Shown here: piece by piece, positions 21,271 through 31,322 of the stretch | Layout of the letters: the number at the start of each line of letters is the position of its first letter | How positions within the stretch are numbered: the stretch's first letter is position 1 | DNA from: Corynespora cassiicola | Taxonomy: Eukaryota > Ascomycota > Dothideomycetes > Pleosporales > Corynesporascaceae | DNA: 64,000 nt | Assembly (NCBI GenBank): GCA_022059125.1 | Contig: JAEUWY010000004.1 | Location: 2,790,001 to 2,854,000, forward strand | Reading direction: 5' to 3' | Position numbers and translations under genes: made by a program | The notes under the pieces: model-generated | Seen by the model: the letters and a program-made list of their open reading frames with translations, nothing else | The model's database searches: none | What the model was told of the DNA's origin: nothing

Positions 21271-22511
21271 ATGCAGCTTCTCCCGCAATTCCTCGCGACT
21301 CTCGCGGCCTTCGCCAGCAGCGCTGCTGCCACGAACTTCACGGGCGATGTCCTCAACGGCGTTCCGGTGATTTCCTTCTTGGATCTCGCCGACGTTCCGT
21401 CCCAGGCCGTGTCGAGGTATTACCTGAGGATTGGCGAGCTCAATGGAGGCCACCCGCTTCACATTCCTGTAATGGTCGCGCGCGGAACGCCCGAGAGCTT
21501 GGAAACTGGCAAGAAACTGTCGCTCTCGGCTGCCATTCACGGAGATGAACTCAATGGAGTGCGAGTTGTTCAGCGCATCTTTGATCAGCTCCAGGGACAA
21601 GTCTCCACCTTGAACGGAACGGGTAAGCCAATCAAAGACGGATTGCACGGCGTCGCTGATGGGCAACTTAGTTATCGGCATCCCTACCGTGAACCCAATG
21701 GGTATCTACCTGAACCAGAGGAACTTCTTCACGTCTGGCGCCTCGGGATTCCTGACCAATGTCAATCGCGTTTTCCCTGGAACTGCTCCTTCTGAGGGGG
21801 CCAACCTCCCGCAGCTACTTGCGTACTACATTTGGAATAACGTCTGGGGCAATTCTTCTCAGGTGGATGTAGGAATCGATCTCCGTAAGAAATTCCATGA
21901 ACTGTATAGTCAGGTGGAAGGAGCTGACCATTTCAGATACCCCGAGTTCTGGCGGAGAAACTTCTCTTTGGTGCTATGCCGATTTCCGCCTGCCTTACGT
22001 CGAGAGACTAGCCAAGCTTCTTCAACCGGACATTCTCAAGATTGATGTTGGCGAGCCTGGAAGCATCGAGACGACATTCGTCGACTACAAGATCCCCTCC
22101 CTCACCGTCGAGATGGGCGAAGCCAAGGTCTGGAACACGAGCCTGGTTGACCGCGTCTACGACTACGTAAACCGCGTCATGGACGATTTGCGCATCACCC
22201 CCTCCAACACGACCGAAATTTACCAGCCGGACCTGAGCAGGACGTATATTGCCAACACTTTCCACGACTCCCCAGCCAAATACGGTGGTTTCGTCGAGCG
22301 ACTTGTGCAGGTCGACGAGCCGGTCAAGAAGGATCAGCCCATCGCTCATATCCGCAACGCTTTTGGCGACATTTTGGAGACCATCTACTCGCCAGAAGAC
22401 GGCAAGATGTTCCAGTCGCCACGCGACCCGTCCATTGAGCCCGGCCGGAGTGCAGGACAGATTGCATACAACTCCACCGATCCTGAGTGTGCCGACGGAT
22501 GCATCTTCTAA
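21271..22511 (+). CDS. Secreted succinylglutamate desuccinylase/aspartoacylase-family hydrolase
   Basis: Three exons (21271-21622, 21672-21884, 21937-22511) encode 379 residues. The introns are 49 and 52 bp. A signal peptide of about 20 residues (MQLLPQFLATLAAFASSAAA) directs secretion. Zinc ligands typical of the M14-like AstE/AspA fold are visible: H90 and E93 in AIHGDELNG, and H189 in VDVGIDLHTPSSGG; the latter is complete only after the second splice. IPTVNPMGIYLNQRNF is the conserved strand-loop of this family. The C-terminal 90 residues (FVERLVQVDEPVKKDQPIAHI) have the biotinyl-lipoyl-like beta fold often attached to these enzymes. It probably cleaves an N-acyl or peptide-like amide outside the cell; the substrate is unknown. 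Several NxT/S sites suit an extracellular glycoprotein. Confidence 0.92.
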
Positions 22512-22854
22512 GCGGAGACTAATTGACCAAGGAAATGAATAATTTTATTTAGTAAATATGTAATCTACATTTCTTCTCATGCTGACACACAAGTCCATTT
22601 CCGGAACGATCATGCTTGGCAGGTACCCACTGCAAGACTTGAAGTGAAATACCAGACTTGATTCCAGATTACGGGCAGGCCTGGGGCGTTCGAGTATCGC
22701 TCGATCTCATCGAGCTGGTATAGCACCTTCAACAACCCTCCATTGCATGGTGAAGTGGCTGTGTCGCTGGAAGAATTGCTGACAAGTTGTTTATCGAATT
22801 TTCCAAAGTGGCCGTTGGAGATGGTGACTGATCTCGTCGTCTAGCAATAGTCAG
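22512..22854. other. Convergent 3' region
   Basis: This is a 343-bp gap between converging genes; nothing else is seen. Confidence 0.6.
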
Positions 22855-23274
22855 CTATGGAGCCATAAAGAAACAAATGGGCGGTCGGCGCACTCCTTGC
22901 CCAGTCTCAACCCATTCATGGGTTACCCGAACGGTAACCGTATCGTGGGTTGACACCTCAGCGTGCCCGATGACAGATTCAGGCGTCATAGCTAGTGTCT
23001 GGCCAGGCTCGTTGAAAGTGACATTGTAGAAGGCGGTGCAGTTGCCGTGGTCATGAGTATAATACTCCCAGTCTTCTTCCCATGCATCAATTGTTTCCAG
23101 GTTATTGTGGAAGTCGGCGATGAGAAATTCGAAATGTGTAGCATTGCCCCCGATCCCACTGCCTCTTTGGCAGGCGAGTCCAGATGCGTTGACGAAATGG
23201 AATTCGGGGTCCAGTTGAGCTTGAATACTCTTGAGCAGCGCAGCGGCCGCAACAAAGTATTTTAGTATGGACAT
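22855..23274 (-). CDS. Small secreted protein, effector-like
   Basis: This is an intronless 139-residue protein. A signal peptide of about 19 residues (MSILKYFVAAAALLKSIQA) is followed by a mature part with three cysteines (LACQRG, HGNCTAF, PPICFF), several NxS/T glycosylation sites and no recognisable domain. A TATA box stands 57 bp upstream. Its size, secretion signal and lack of known homology fit a candidate effector or extracellular protein, but the odd cysteine number argues against a fully disulfide-paired fold. The short tail after PPICFF (MAP) could mean that a C-terminal exon has been missed. Confidence 0.7.
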   Translation of the reverse strand: MSILKYFVAAAALLKSIQAQLDPEFHFVNASGLACQRGSGIGGNATHFEFLIADFHNNLETIDAWEEDWEYYTHDHGNCTAFYNVTFNEPGQTLAMTPESVIGHAEVSTHDTVTVRVTHEWVETGQGVRRPPICFFMAP

Positions 23275-23330
23275 GATGTAGGAGGCAACTCAAGTTGAAT
23301 GTTATTCCACACATAGCCATTGTCGATGGA

Positions 23331-23337
23331 TTATATA
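23331..23337 (-). promoter_or_regulatory. TATA box of the small secreted protein gene
   Basis: The minus strand reads TATATAA, 57 bp before the ATG at 23274. Confidence 0.5.
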
Positions 23338-23943
23338 CTCGACGACTGGAGCAAGCCACAGTGCTGCCTTACCGGCGTCGTGCTGCCTTTTCCGAAGTTT
23401 CGAGACATTGCAAATTAACATAAGGAATCCTGCTGATGAAGGTGGTGTTGGTTGTGGTGCTCGGCGTGGTGCCGGCCAATCTATTATATGCGCTCGCCCG
23501 TATTCCAGTATTGACTAGAGGTTTGGCATTTCACGTGTCTGACTCGGCGAACGGAGGCTCTGCAGGGCGACATGGTGCGGGGTGGTCGCCGGAGGCTGGC
23601 CTGCCTTGTGCCGAGCACTGCGAAGCGGCGTATCATGTATGCGGCTTACGAGACCCCATCGTAGCCGATTACTGTCTCTTTTCTACGAGCGCTAGCCTAT
23701 CGGGAAGATGTCTGCTCAGATGCAACTCGTGTCTCCTCGGAGCTGATAAGAAGACGGGGAAGAGGCTGCTGAGGATGCGGTTGGCGGCGGAAGTGGTGAG
23801 GCGGCCACGGGCAAACCCCACCTTTCACCGCGGGAGTGCCTGCTGAGTCAACCGGCCACGACCCCTGCTTGGTCCATCCATGGCCCGTCACAGCGCGCCT
23901 CCGCGACGTAAAAGCTAGTCATCCCCCATCCACGCCATGCGCG

Positions 23944-23951
23944 TATATAAG
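23944..23951 (+). promoter_or_regulatory. TATA box of the MoaA-MoaC gene
   Basis: TATATAAG lies about 60 bp before the ATG at 24010. Confidence 0.5.
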
Positions 23952-24009
23952 TGCCTATGCCCACCCTCCTAGATGCCGGCCGAGGATCCTTCGCCTCCAA
24001 CCCTCCGTA

Positions 24010-25403
24010 ATGGCGCCCATGGTTTCGATGCGGCCGGGCCCGACCGCCGCGCGCAAAACTGCGCTGTGGGCCGCTGGCCGTGGCAATATGCTCTCTGGAC
24101 GTTTCCCGCGCACCCTGTTCGCCCGTAGAGGCATTGTGACGGGCGCTGCAGTGCACCAGGATGGAGTCGAATTCCCTAGCCCAGCCCCAGGAGCGAGCCT
24201 GCAGCAGCGCAGGGAGGCCATCAGGAATGCGAAGCCCTTTTCCGAGTTCTTGACCGACTCCTTCGACCGCCAGCATGACTATCTGCGCATCAGCATCACG
24301 GAGCGCTGTAATCTGCGCTGCCTGTACTGCATGCCCGAAGGTATGCGTCTGCCTTTCCTCTGTGCCCAATGCGAATGGCTAACTGGAATCTAGAGGGCGT
24401 GCCGCTTTCCCCGCCTGCTCACATGCTCACCACGCCCGAGATCTTCTACCTCTCGTCACTCTTTGTCTCCCAGGGCGTTACCAAGATCCGCCTGACGGGC
24501 GGTGAGCCCACCGTGCGCCGCGACATCGTCCCCCTGATGCAGTCTATTGGCACCCTGCGCCCCAAGGGCCTGCGAGAGCTCGCCCTAACCACCAACGGCA
24601 TATCTCTGCACAGAAAACTGGATGCCATGGTAGAGGCAGGTTTGACCGGTGTCAACCTTAGTTTGGACACACTGGACCCGTTCCAGTTCCAGATCATGAC
24701 TCGCCGCAAAGGCTTCGACGCAGTCATGAGGTCCATTGACCGCATCTTGGAAATGAAGAAGCTCGGCGCAAACCTCAAGCTCAAGGTCAACTGTGTCGTC
24801 ATGCGCGGTCTGAACGAGCGCGACATCATACCATTTGTAGAGATGGGTCGTGAGAAGGATATCGAGGTGCGCTTCATAGAGTACATGCCGTTCGGAGGCA
24901 ACAAGTGGAGCCAGGGCAAGATGATAAGTTTCCAGGAAATGCTGGACATCATACGCACAAAATACCCCGGTCTTCGGAGTGTTCCTGGCCACAAGAACGA
25001 CACGAGCAAGACGTACGAAGTGCCTGGCTTCGTGGGCAAGGTCGGCTTCATCACCAGCATGACCAACGACTTCTGTGGGACTTGCAATCGCCTACGAATC
25101 ACAAGTGATGGCAACCTCAAAGTCTGCTTGCATGGCAATGATGAAGTGTCTCTGCGTGATCTGCTGCGCAAGGACAATGGCGGTGCGCCCATCGACGAGG
25201 CAGCATTTGAGCGCATCAAACAGACCGAAATGGACCGTCACAATGGCCTGCTCAGTGATGAAACCACCCTGGGTTGGGGGGATCGTGAACGCGAACTTTT
25301 GAACGTTATTGGAGTGGCCGTAAAGCGCAAGGCCGAGAAACATGCTGATCTTGGTGATCTGGAAAAGATGGAGAACAGGCCGATGATACTAATTGGTGGG
25401 TGA
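24010..25403 (+). CDS. MoaA: GTP 3',8-cyclase, short isoform ending in Gly-Gly
   Basis: Two exons (24010-24340, 24394-25403) encode 446 residues. This is the radical-SAM enzyme that starts molybdenum-cofactor synthesis by rearranging GTP. A basic N-terminal leader without acidic residues (to about residue 45) suggests mitochondrial import. The first 4Fe-4S cluster uses C100, C104 and C107 ([15 protein letters not shown], the last part formed by splicing). [11 protein letters not shown] binds S-adenosylmethionine, and the second cluster uses Cys residues in FCGTCNRLR and LKVCLHG. Reading straight through, the protein ends [13 protein letters not shown]. In the MOCS1A family this terminal double glycine is needed for activity. 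A splice donor overlaps the first Gly codon, so this short form would come from unspliced transcripts. Confidence 0.93.
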
Positions 25404-28400
25404 TTAATTTTTGGATTCCTTTTGTCTGTTCGTCTTGGTCCACGATCTGGATGCCCTTATGATATCATGGCGGTCACTACAGCATGGATGGCGTTGTGAG
25501 CGTTCTTCGTCGTATTGATTCTGCCCAACGGCTTGGATATAGGAGACCAACGTCTATAACACCAATCGCATTTTCGCCTTGCCTTATATCACACCGACCA
25601 ACCGTGATGTCCAATGCTAACTTTATGCAGACTCAGCCTCTACCAATCCGACGCCGAAAGCAGGCACGCCATTGAGCCAGCGTGGCCTGGAACACATCAT
25701 CCCAAACTCACTTGTGCGCCCCTGGGCATCCATTCCTTCACCGCGCCTTCCCTTCTTGTATCCTTCATCAACCCTGCAACCTGCTCTTCGCCGGTCGATA
25801 ACAACCTCAGATCGGGGTGTTGGCGTGACTAAAGAAGATGAAAGGAGGATTTCAAGGGCAGAGCACAGGGATTCAGTTTTACTGAGGGCATTGGCGGAAC
25901 GTAACCTAAATTTGGAGGAGACTATTTTCGAACATAAGGACGAGGACCTTCACTATGAGAAAGCACAGGAGCGTAGGGTTAACCTCCGTGGCGGCAAGAC
26001 TACCACTAAACAAAACCGCACCATCATGGACCCTGGCCAAGTTGAAAAGGCGAAGAAAATAGTTCAATCAAAAATCGACTCCCTCGAGGCCCATCTGCAG
26101 ATGGAGAAAGATCATCCAGTGGCCGAGGAGCCCCCAAAATGGGAGGACTTCCGGGCCAAGTCTTTCGACAATATTGGAAGGACGACAGTGAGAATGGCTT
26201 GGCGTAAGAGGCAGCAGGGCGTCCATTTGCTCAAGAAGGTGGCCAGAGATATGCGTAAAAAGCAGAATGCTGAGCCTGAAAAGATTGATCTGGCTGTCAA
26301 GAAAGAGCTGCAAAATCTCGAGAAGCGTCATCAAGCGGAGATTGCTCGCCTTGAAAAGAAAGTTTCAGTTTTTAGAGATCACCTTCGTCAACTTGGAGAA
26401 CAGAGGAGCGTAGGAGGACAATCAATATGGCAGGCCCAAGATTTGATGCAAGAACCCACGCGGCTCGTGAGTGGTAAGCGAGAGGAAAAAGGGAAAGAAG
26501 AGAAAGAAGCGAAAGAAAGACACGAGGGAAAAGATGGAATGCAAGAACTTGGGCAAATCTCAAAAGGCCAACGAGTGGGACAGGAAGAGCAGGAAAACAG
26601 AAATCCAGTGCAAGAGCTTATGCAGATCTCAAAGGGCAAGCGAGCGATACAACAGGAGCAGGTGGAGGAGAAGAAGTCCGTGCAGAGGTATAAGCCTGTT
26701 GCTCGAAAGGGAACTGAGTTGCAAAGTCATCTCACTGCGACTTCCCCACGCAAAGAACCGCGACTCAATCTCCAGGCTTTGAAGGAACGTCAAGATGTTC
26801 TGCTCCAGGAGCGCAGCAAGCGAGTAGAGGAGCTTCGGCGGTTCAAAGTGTCTGAGAAGCCAGTCCCAAGTACTCAGTCTCCAAACGAGTCCACACCTGC
26901 TTCTGGTATCGATGAAGCCCCAAACCGACCAGAGGCACCTGAGGAGAAGAGAGAGGAGCTGAAGGACCTTTCACAATCCATCGCTCTTTTGAAGGAAGTC
27001 GCTGAACAGGCCACATCTGAAAACGAAAACACGGAAGTATTGAACCAAATTCAAGTGCTGTTGGACGAGATTCGGAACGCCAGAAAGAAGCTAGCGAAGC
27101 CTGGGGCCTCTCAAAATGCTTCACTAGCAAAGGATTCATCCGATACGACATCACAAGAAGCATCCTCGGTGCCAGAGGACATAGCAGATGCTGAAACTAG
27201 CGATAAATGCACCCTTTTTGGTGAAAAGAACAAGCCAGACCCCATCCCACCTAGCTGGCCAGCTTCGAAAAAGATGCTCCCCCGTTCTCTGTCCGATTCT
27301 CTCAGGCCCTCTTTCCCAGCCAGAGGCACTGTAGAGATAGATGCGGGCTTTACCGTAGACTTCGATGCTCCCGTCATTGAACTACAGTCTCAGGTCTTGG
27401 AGATGCGTAACCGTCTCCGGAATGTTTTCATTGGCTTCGACCAGATGCCCTACGAAGTGTGGACTTCGAACAACAAGACCACGCTCAAGACGTGGCTGAG
27501 GATCCTGGTTGGCAAGTGGACCACACGATTTGACAACAAAGTCTCACTCGAGGAGGATGTCGATGACGAAGTCGAAAAAGTGCTGCAGCAAATGGTGCGC
27601 GACCATGACCTCAGTGCCGACGCCGCAGAACGTATGGCCAAGAGGTGGCAAGAAATCTTCAGCGACAAGAGCAAAATGACCAATGAAGCCCACATTGATT
27701 GGGACGAATTCGATGCACAAATGCCTTGGCTTAGAGATGATGTCGGGGTAATGGACGGACCAAAGGCTGAAACCTATGCTTCCATTGCAAGGGCCGGGGC
27801 AACGCCCAAGAACGACTACGTGGATGTCCACGAGGGTTCTCAGAAGTGGAGCATGAGCAAAGGCCTGGGCTACAAGAAGGCCAAGCGATCAAAGTTTGGA
27901 ATTAGGAGTTACTCGACCTCCCCACGCGCCCCTCTGCCGGACCAAGTCTCGCAAAAGCCAGGCTCCAACCCCCCAGCCAGCGAAGAAGCAAAGGAGACGC
28001 GTCATCCCGAGCACGCCCCAAAAGCCACCGAGCTCCCCACCGCGCTCCCGCACCTCACCCCCGCGGGTTCCGCGCACATGGTGTCCGTGTCCGAAAAGCC
28101 GCACACGCCCCGTACCGCCGTGGCCGCGGGCCGCGTCCTCTTCTCCAACCCCACGCCCGCGTTGCTGATCCGCGCAAACGCGCTCAAGAAGGGCGACGTC
28201 CTGTCCGTGTCGCGCATCGCGGGCATCATGGCCGCGAAGCAGACGCCCGCCCTGATCCCGCTGTGCCACCCCATCGCGCTGACGCACGTCGGCGTCGAGC
28301 TCGCGCTCTTCGACGATGGAGCGGGGGCGGGGGAGGGGGCGGGTGCCCGACATGGCGGCGTGCACGTCGAGGCAAAGGTCCAGTGTACGGGCCAGACGGG

Positions 28401-28572
28401 CGTCGAGATGGAGGCCCTGACTGCCGTCATGGGCGCGGCGCTCAGCGTCGTCGACATGTGCAAGGCTGTGGACAAGGGCATGACGGTCGAGGGCGTGAGG
28501 GTCGTGTTAAAAGAGGGCGGGAGGAGTGGGACGTGGAAGGAGGAGGGGTGGGTGAGCGCCTTGGAGAAGTAG
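24010..28572 (+). CDS. MoaA-coiled-coil-MoaC fusion, long isoform
   Basis: Removing 25396-25630 (donor GTGGGT, acceptor TATGCAG) joins exons 24010-24340, 24394-25395 and 25631-28572 in frame into 1424 residues. The fusion replaces the terminal Gly-Gly with [15 protein letters not shown]. Residues of about 450-1235 are a Lys/Glu/Gln-rich, coiled-coil-prone linker with a Trp-rich folded-looking block ([24 protein letters not shown]) before the last domain. The final 190 residues are MoaC, cyclic pyranopterin monophosphate synthase: [38 protein letters not shown] and [19 protein letters not shown]. MoaC completes the conversion of the MoaA product to cPMP. Fungal cnxABC-type loci are known to fuse MoaA and MoaC. 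MoaC might instead be made from an internal start within the third exon (for example the ATG at 26026, [11 protein letters not shown]). Confidence 0.8.
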
Positions 28573-29037
28573 TCGTCGTCGTTGGAGCCCATCCCATCCC
28601 ATTTCCCATTGTATACCTAGGTACCTATATCCTGCATAAGACGTTTTGCGGGACGTGGAGGTGTACGATGGTGTAGTTTGATCTTCGCGTGCCTGTATCA
28701 ATATCACATAGAGAGGTGTTTGGGGGAAAAGCCTTTGCTTTCATTGTTGGTTGGAGGGTTGTATCTAGTACTTGAATTGTGGAAAAGCTAATGGTATTAG
28801 GAATTGTACAATAAAAGGAATGATCTGATAAATGTTATCAGATGGGCTTGAGCGTCATGCTGTGATGCTGGCATATCAATCAACTGGAATAAATTATCAG
28901 GAAAGCCTCTTGCTTCAAGGCTATGGGGAAAGAGATGTTTTTCAACTAGGTCTAAGAGACGAATACACTGCGCCGACCCTGATCTTTGGATGAAGCCCAC
29001 GTCTGTCTCTAGTTCTCGCCTCGAATGATCCACCCTC
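28573..29037. other. Convergent 3' region
   Basis: This is a gap of about 465 bp between the converging MoaC and PAP2 genes. It holds one TACCTAGGTA palindrome copy and nothing else I can identify. Confidence 0.6.
28614..28623. repeat. TACCTAGGTA palindrome
   Basis: Exact copy, continued by CCTA so that a second overlapping half-site follows. It lies about 40 bp after the MoaC stop. Confidence 0.75.
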
Positions 29038-30695
29038 TCACGCTGAGGCCACACGTCGATGGCCCATCAATGGACGGCTCCTCGACTGCTCTTCGCTCTT
29101 ACTCCTTTGTATCGGAGGGAGCCCATCAGCATCGGTGCCTCCGATTTCTGCTCCACCTTTATTGCTACCACTGCTCTTGCTCCGGCTTCTCCGACCCTTG
29201 CGCCTCTCCTCAGTATCACTAAGCCGACTCTTGATGCTCCTGTGGCTTTTCAAACTCCTCATTGTGCTCCTTCCGCGCTCGCTCTGGCCGTCAATCCTTT
29301 TTTGGTCTCTATCCGCAGTGTCTACCATACGCTTTGCTACTGCAATGGGCGCTGCGGCCATGACCTCCCTACTAATATCATGAGAGGCGCCTTGGTAAAC
29401 CATCCTGTAGGCCCAGATGGCGAAGACCAGGCCAATCTTGGCCCCGACGAGAACGTCAGTCGCGTGGTGCCAACCATCTCGGACCTTGGACCCAGAAATG
29501 ACGATGGCTATCAACCAGGGAACGCCAAAGGCGACAAGCTTCCAGTGGGGGGAAGCTTGCCATGGAGAGGAAGCCGATTTTGAAGAAGTTGACGCATGTG
29601 ACAAAGGAGTTATATTACGAGAGGTGCGTCGTGAGGCATTTCCTCCCTGGTCTTCATTCCTCTGCCCTTTTTGTTCCTGTCTGGAATCGTGGCGGTGGAA
29701 AACACCAAGCTTGCTGCCAAGATATAGTGCTAGGAACCCGAATCCCCCAAAGGCAGCCGCCGAGTGGCCTGATGGAAAAGACATTTGAGCGTCTGACAGT
29801 TTGTGATTCTTTTTCGCAGTACAAATTTGCAATGCGTGAAAATAAACATGCCCCGGGCCTACTCCTGTCATGTTTGAAGGAATTTGAGGCTTGCATACGT
29901 CAATAAAGTGAGGGCGAAGGCCCCCAATGAATATCTTGATCAAGACTTGGAACAATGAAGCAGTGCTGAGAGCGTAGCCAAGGCCCATCAACTATCATCA
30001 ATGAGCATGAAGCCAACGAAAATGCCCCAATGACAACTCACCGCGGCATTGGTATCCCAGAAACTCCTCACTTTGTGCATACCCAGCAGGCCAATTATTA
30101 TCGCCGGCAGAAAGAAGCTTATAACAGCCGATTGCCCTGTTGATACGTATTCGGGTAGGAGCGGCATTCCATGCCTCAAGCCCCAACTATTATGAGATAT
30201 GCCATGGTAGTATGGGAAATAACGGGTCATGACGGGTCGACCGTAAAGATATAGTGCCAAAGCCAGGAGGTTGCAGAGGATCTGCGTGAATATATCAAAC
30301 CCACAGAGTCTGAAGAAGAGACGAGGGGTCGGTGCGTCTGGAAATGGAGGGAAGAGTTTGTGGAGGACGCTTGGCTTCCCGGGGTACTCAGGGGGGTACT
30401 TTTCTGGATCTGGCTTTGCTAGCTGGACAGGTCTTGGAGGCTCCAGAGTGTCAAGCGAGCCAGGTGGTTGTGGACGGCTTCTATGAAAGAATCGACGTTT
30501 GAGCTTGAAACGCTCACCAGGGCTGGCGGAGGATCGGTTGGCCTCGAGATCGGGGTCACTTAGTGGCGTTGGGGGCCGTGGCGGAGGAGTAGAGGAGCGA
30601 TCGATAGGTTTAGGTTTAACGTGCTCTTCTGGGATTGGAGGGAGTGTCGCAGCCCTTCGCGGGCCAACGGCTTGCCCCGGGTCGATGGAAGGCAT
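29038..30695 (-). CDS. PAP2-family lipid phosphate phosphatase (DPP1/LPP1-like)
   Basis: Two exons (30695-30042, 29991-29038; 50-bp intron) encode 535 residues, a membrane phosphatase acting on diacylglycerol pyrophosphate or phosphatidate. The N-terminal 130 residues are proline-rich and disordered. Helices follow (DIFTQILCNLLALALYLYG, SAVISFFLPAIIIGLLG). The three PAP2 motifs are visible: KIFIGGLRP (K-x6-RP), PSGHS, and SKVRDGWHHATD (usually SR-x5-H-x3-D; Lys replaces Arg). A Ser-rich insert of about 60 residues separates motifs 2 and 3, and the C-terminal 110 residues are a basic Arg/Ser-rich tail, probably cytosolic and phosphorylated. The ATG at 30695 (MPSIDPGQ) is the first usable in-frame start. 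Confidence 0.9.
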
Positions 30696-31322
30696 GGAGC
30701 GAAGTGACCGACTGTATCGATGTCGGAGGGGAAGAATGGAGACCAGATGCAGACCGGGATTTGGTGGTGGCGGCGAGAGAGAGCCTCGCGAGGGCAAAGA
30801 GGTAAATGGTCGTGGGGTGCTGGAATGGAGCGGAAGCGACGCTTCGGATGCGACTGCCTCTCTCTCTCCTGGACAGGAAGGCGTGGTCTACTAGTCGCGG
30901 CAGGACCAAGTCTCACCTCGTGACTACCTCGGTACCCATCTGGGACGGCTCGAAACTCTATCTTGACGGTAAGCCAGTCCCTTTGCCATGATGGAATGCC
31001 CTCGCAACTACATCTCCCCATTGGGTGGGGGTAACACGCTTGCGCAAGCGGATTACCGAAGCACTAGGCGTAGAACAAGCGCCTACCGAGCCATGTCAGC
31101 AGAGCTGGCAACACTGCTACACAGGTCGCTCGAGCACTACGGAGAGATTCGTGCCCTGTCTGATTGGTGCAGACACGACAAGCGTCAAGTAGCTGGCCAG
31201 GGTGCTGACAGGCCCCTGGGCCTGGTCCGAGAAAATGAGGGGTACCGCCAGGTGAAGGTATAAATCCGGAGCCCCATTGCATTCCGTCTCCTCGCTCGCC
31301 TATTTGCAATACTTGCTCCATT
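30696..31322. other. Divergent promoter region
   Basis: No gene is seen between the PAP2 gene and the O-methyltransferase. A TATA box stands at the right end. Confidence 0.6.
31259..31265 (+). promoter_or_regulatory. TATA box
   Basis: TATAAAT lies 58 bp before the ATG at 31323. Confidence 0.55.

Larger units (their letters stand above)
23275..24009. other. Divergent promoter region (secreted protein / molybdenum cofactor gene)
   Basis: No gene is seen. TATA elements face both ways at its two ends. Confidence 0.6.

Noticed and set aside
24446..25219. 257-codon minus-strand frame across MoaA
   Set aside because: Antisense shadow of the MoaA coding exon, which has all radical-SAM motifs.
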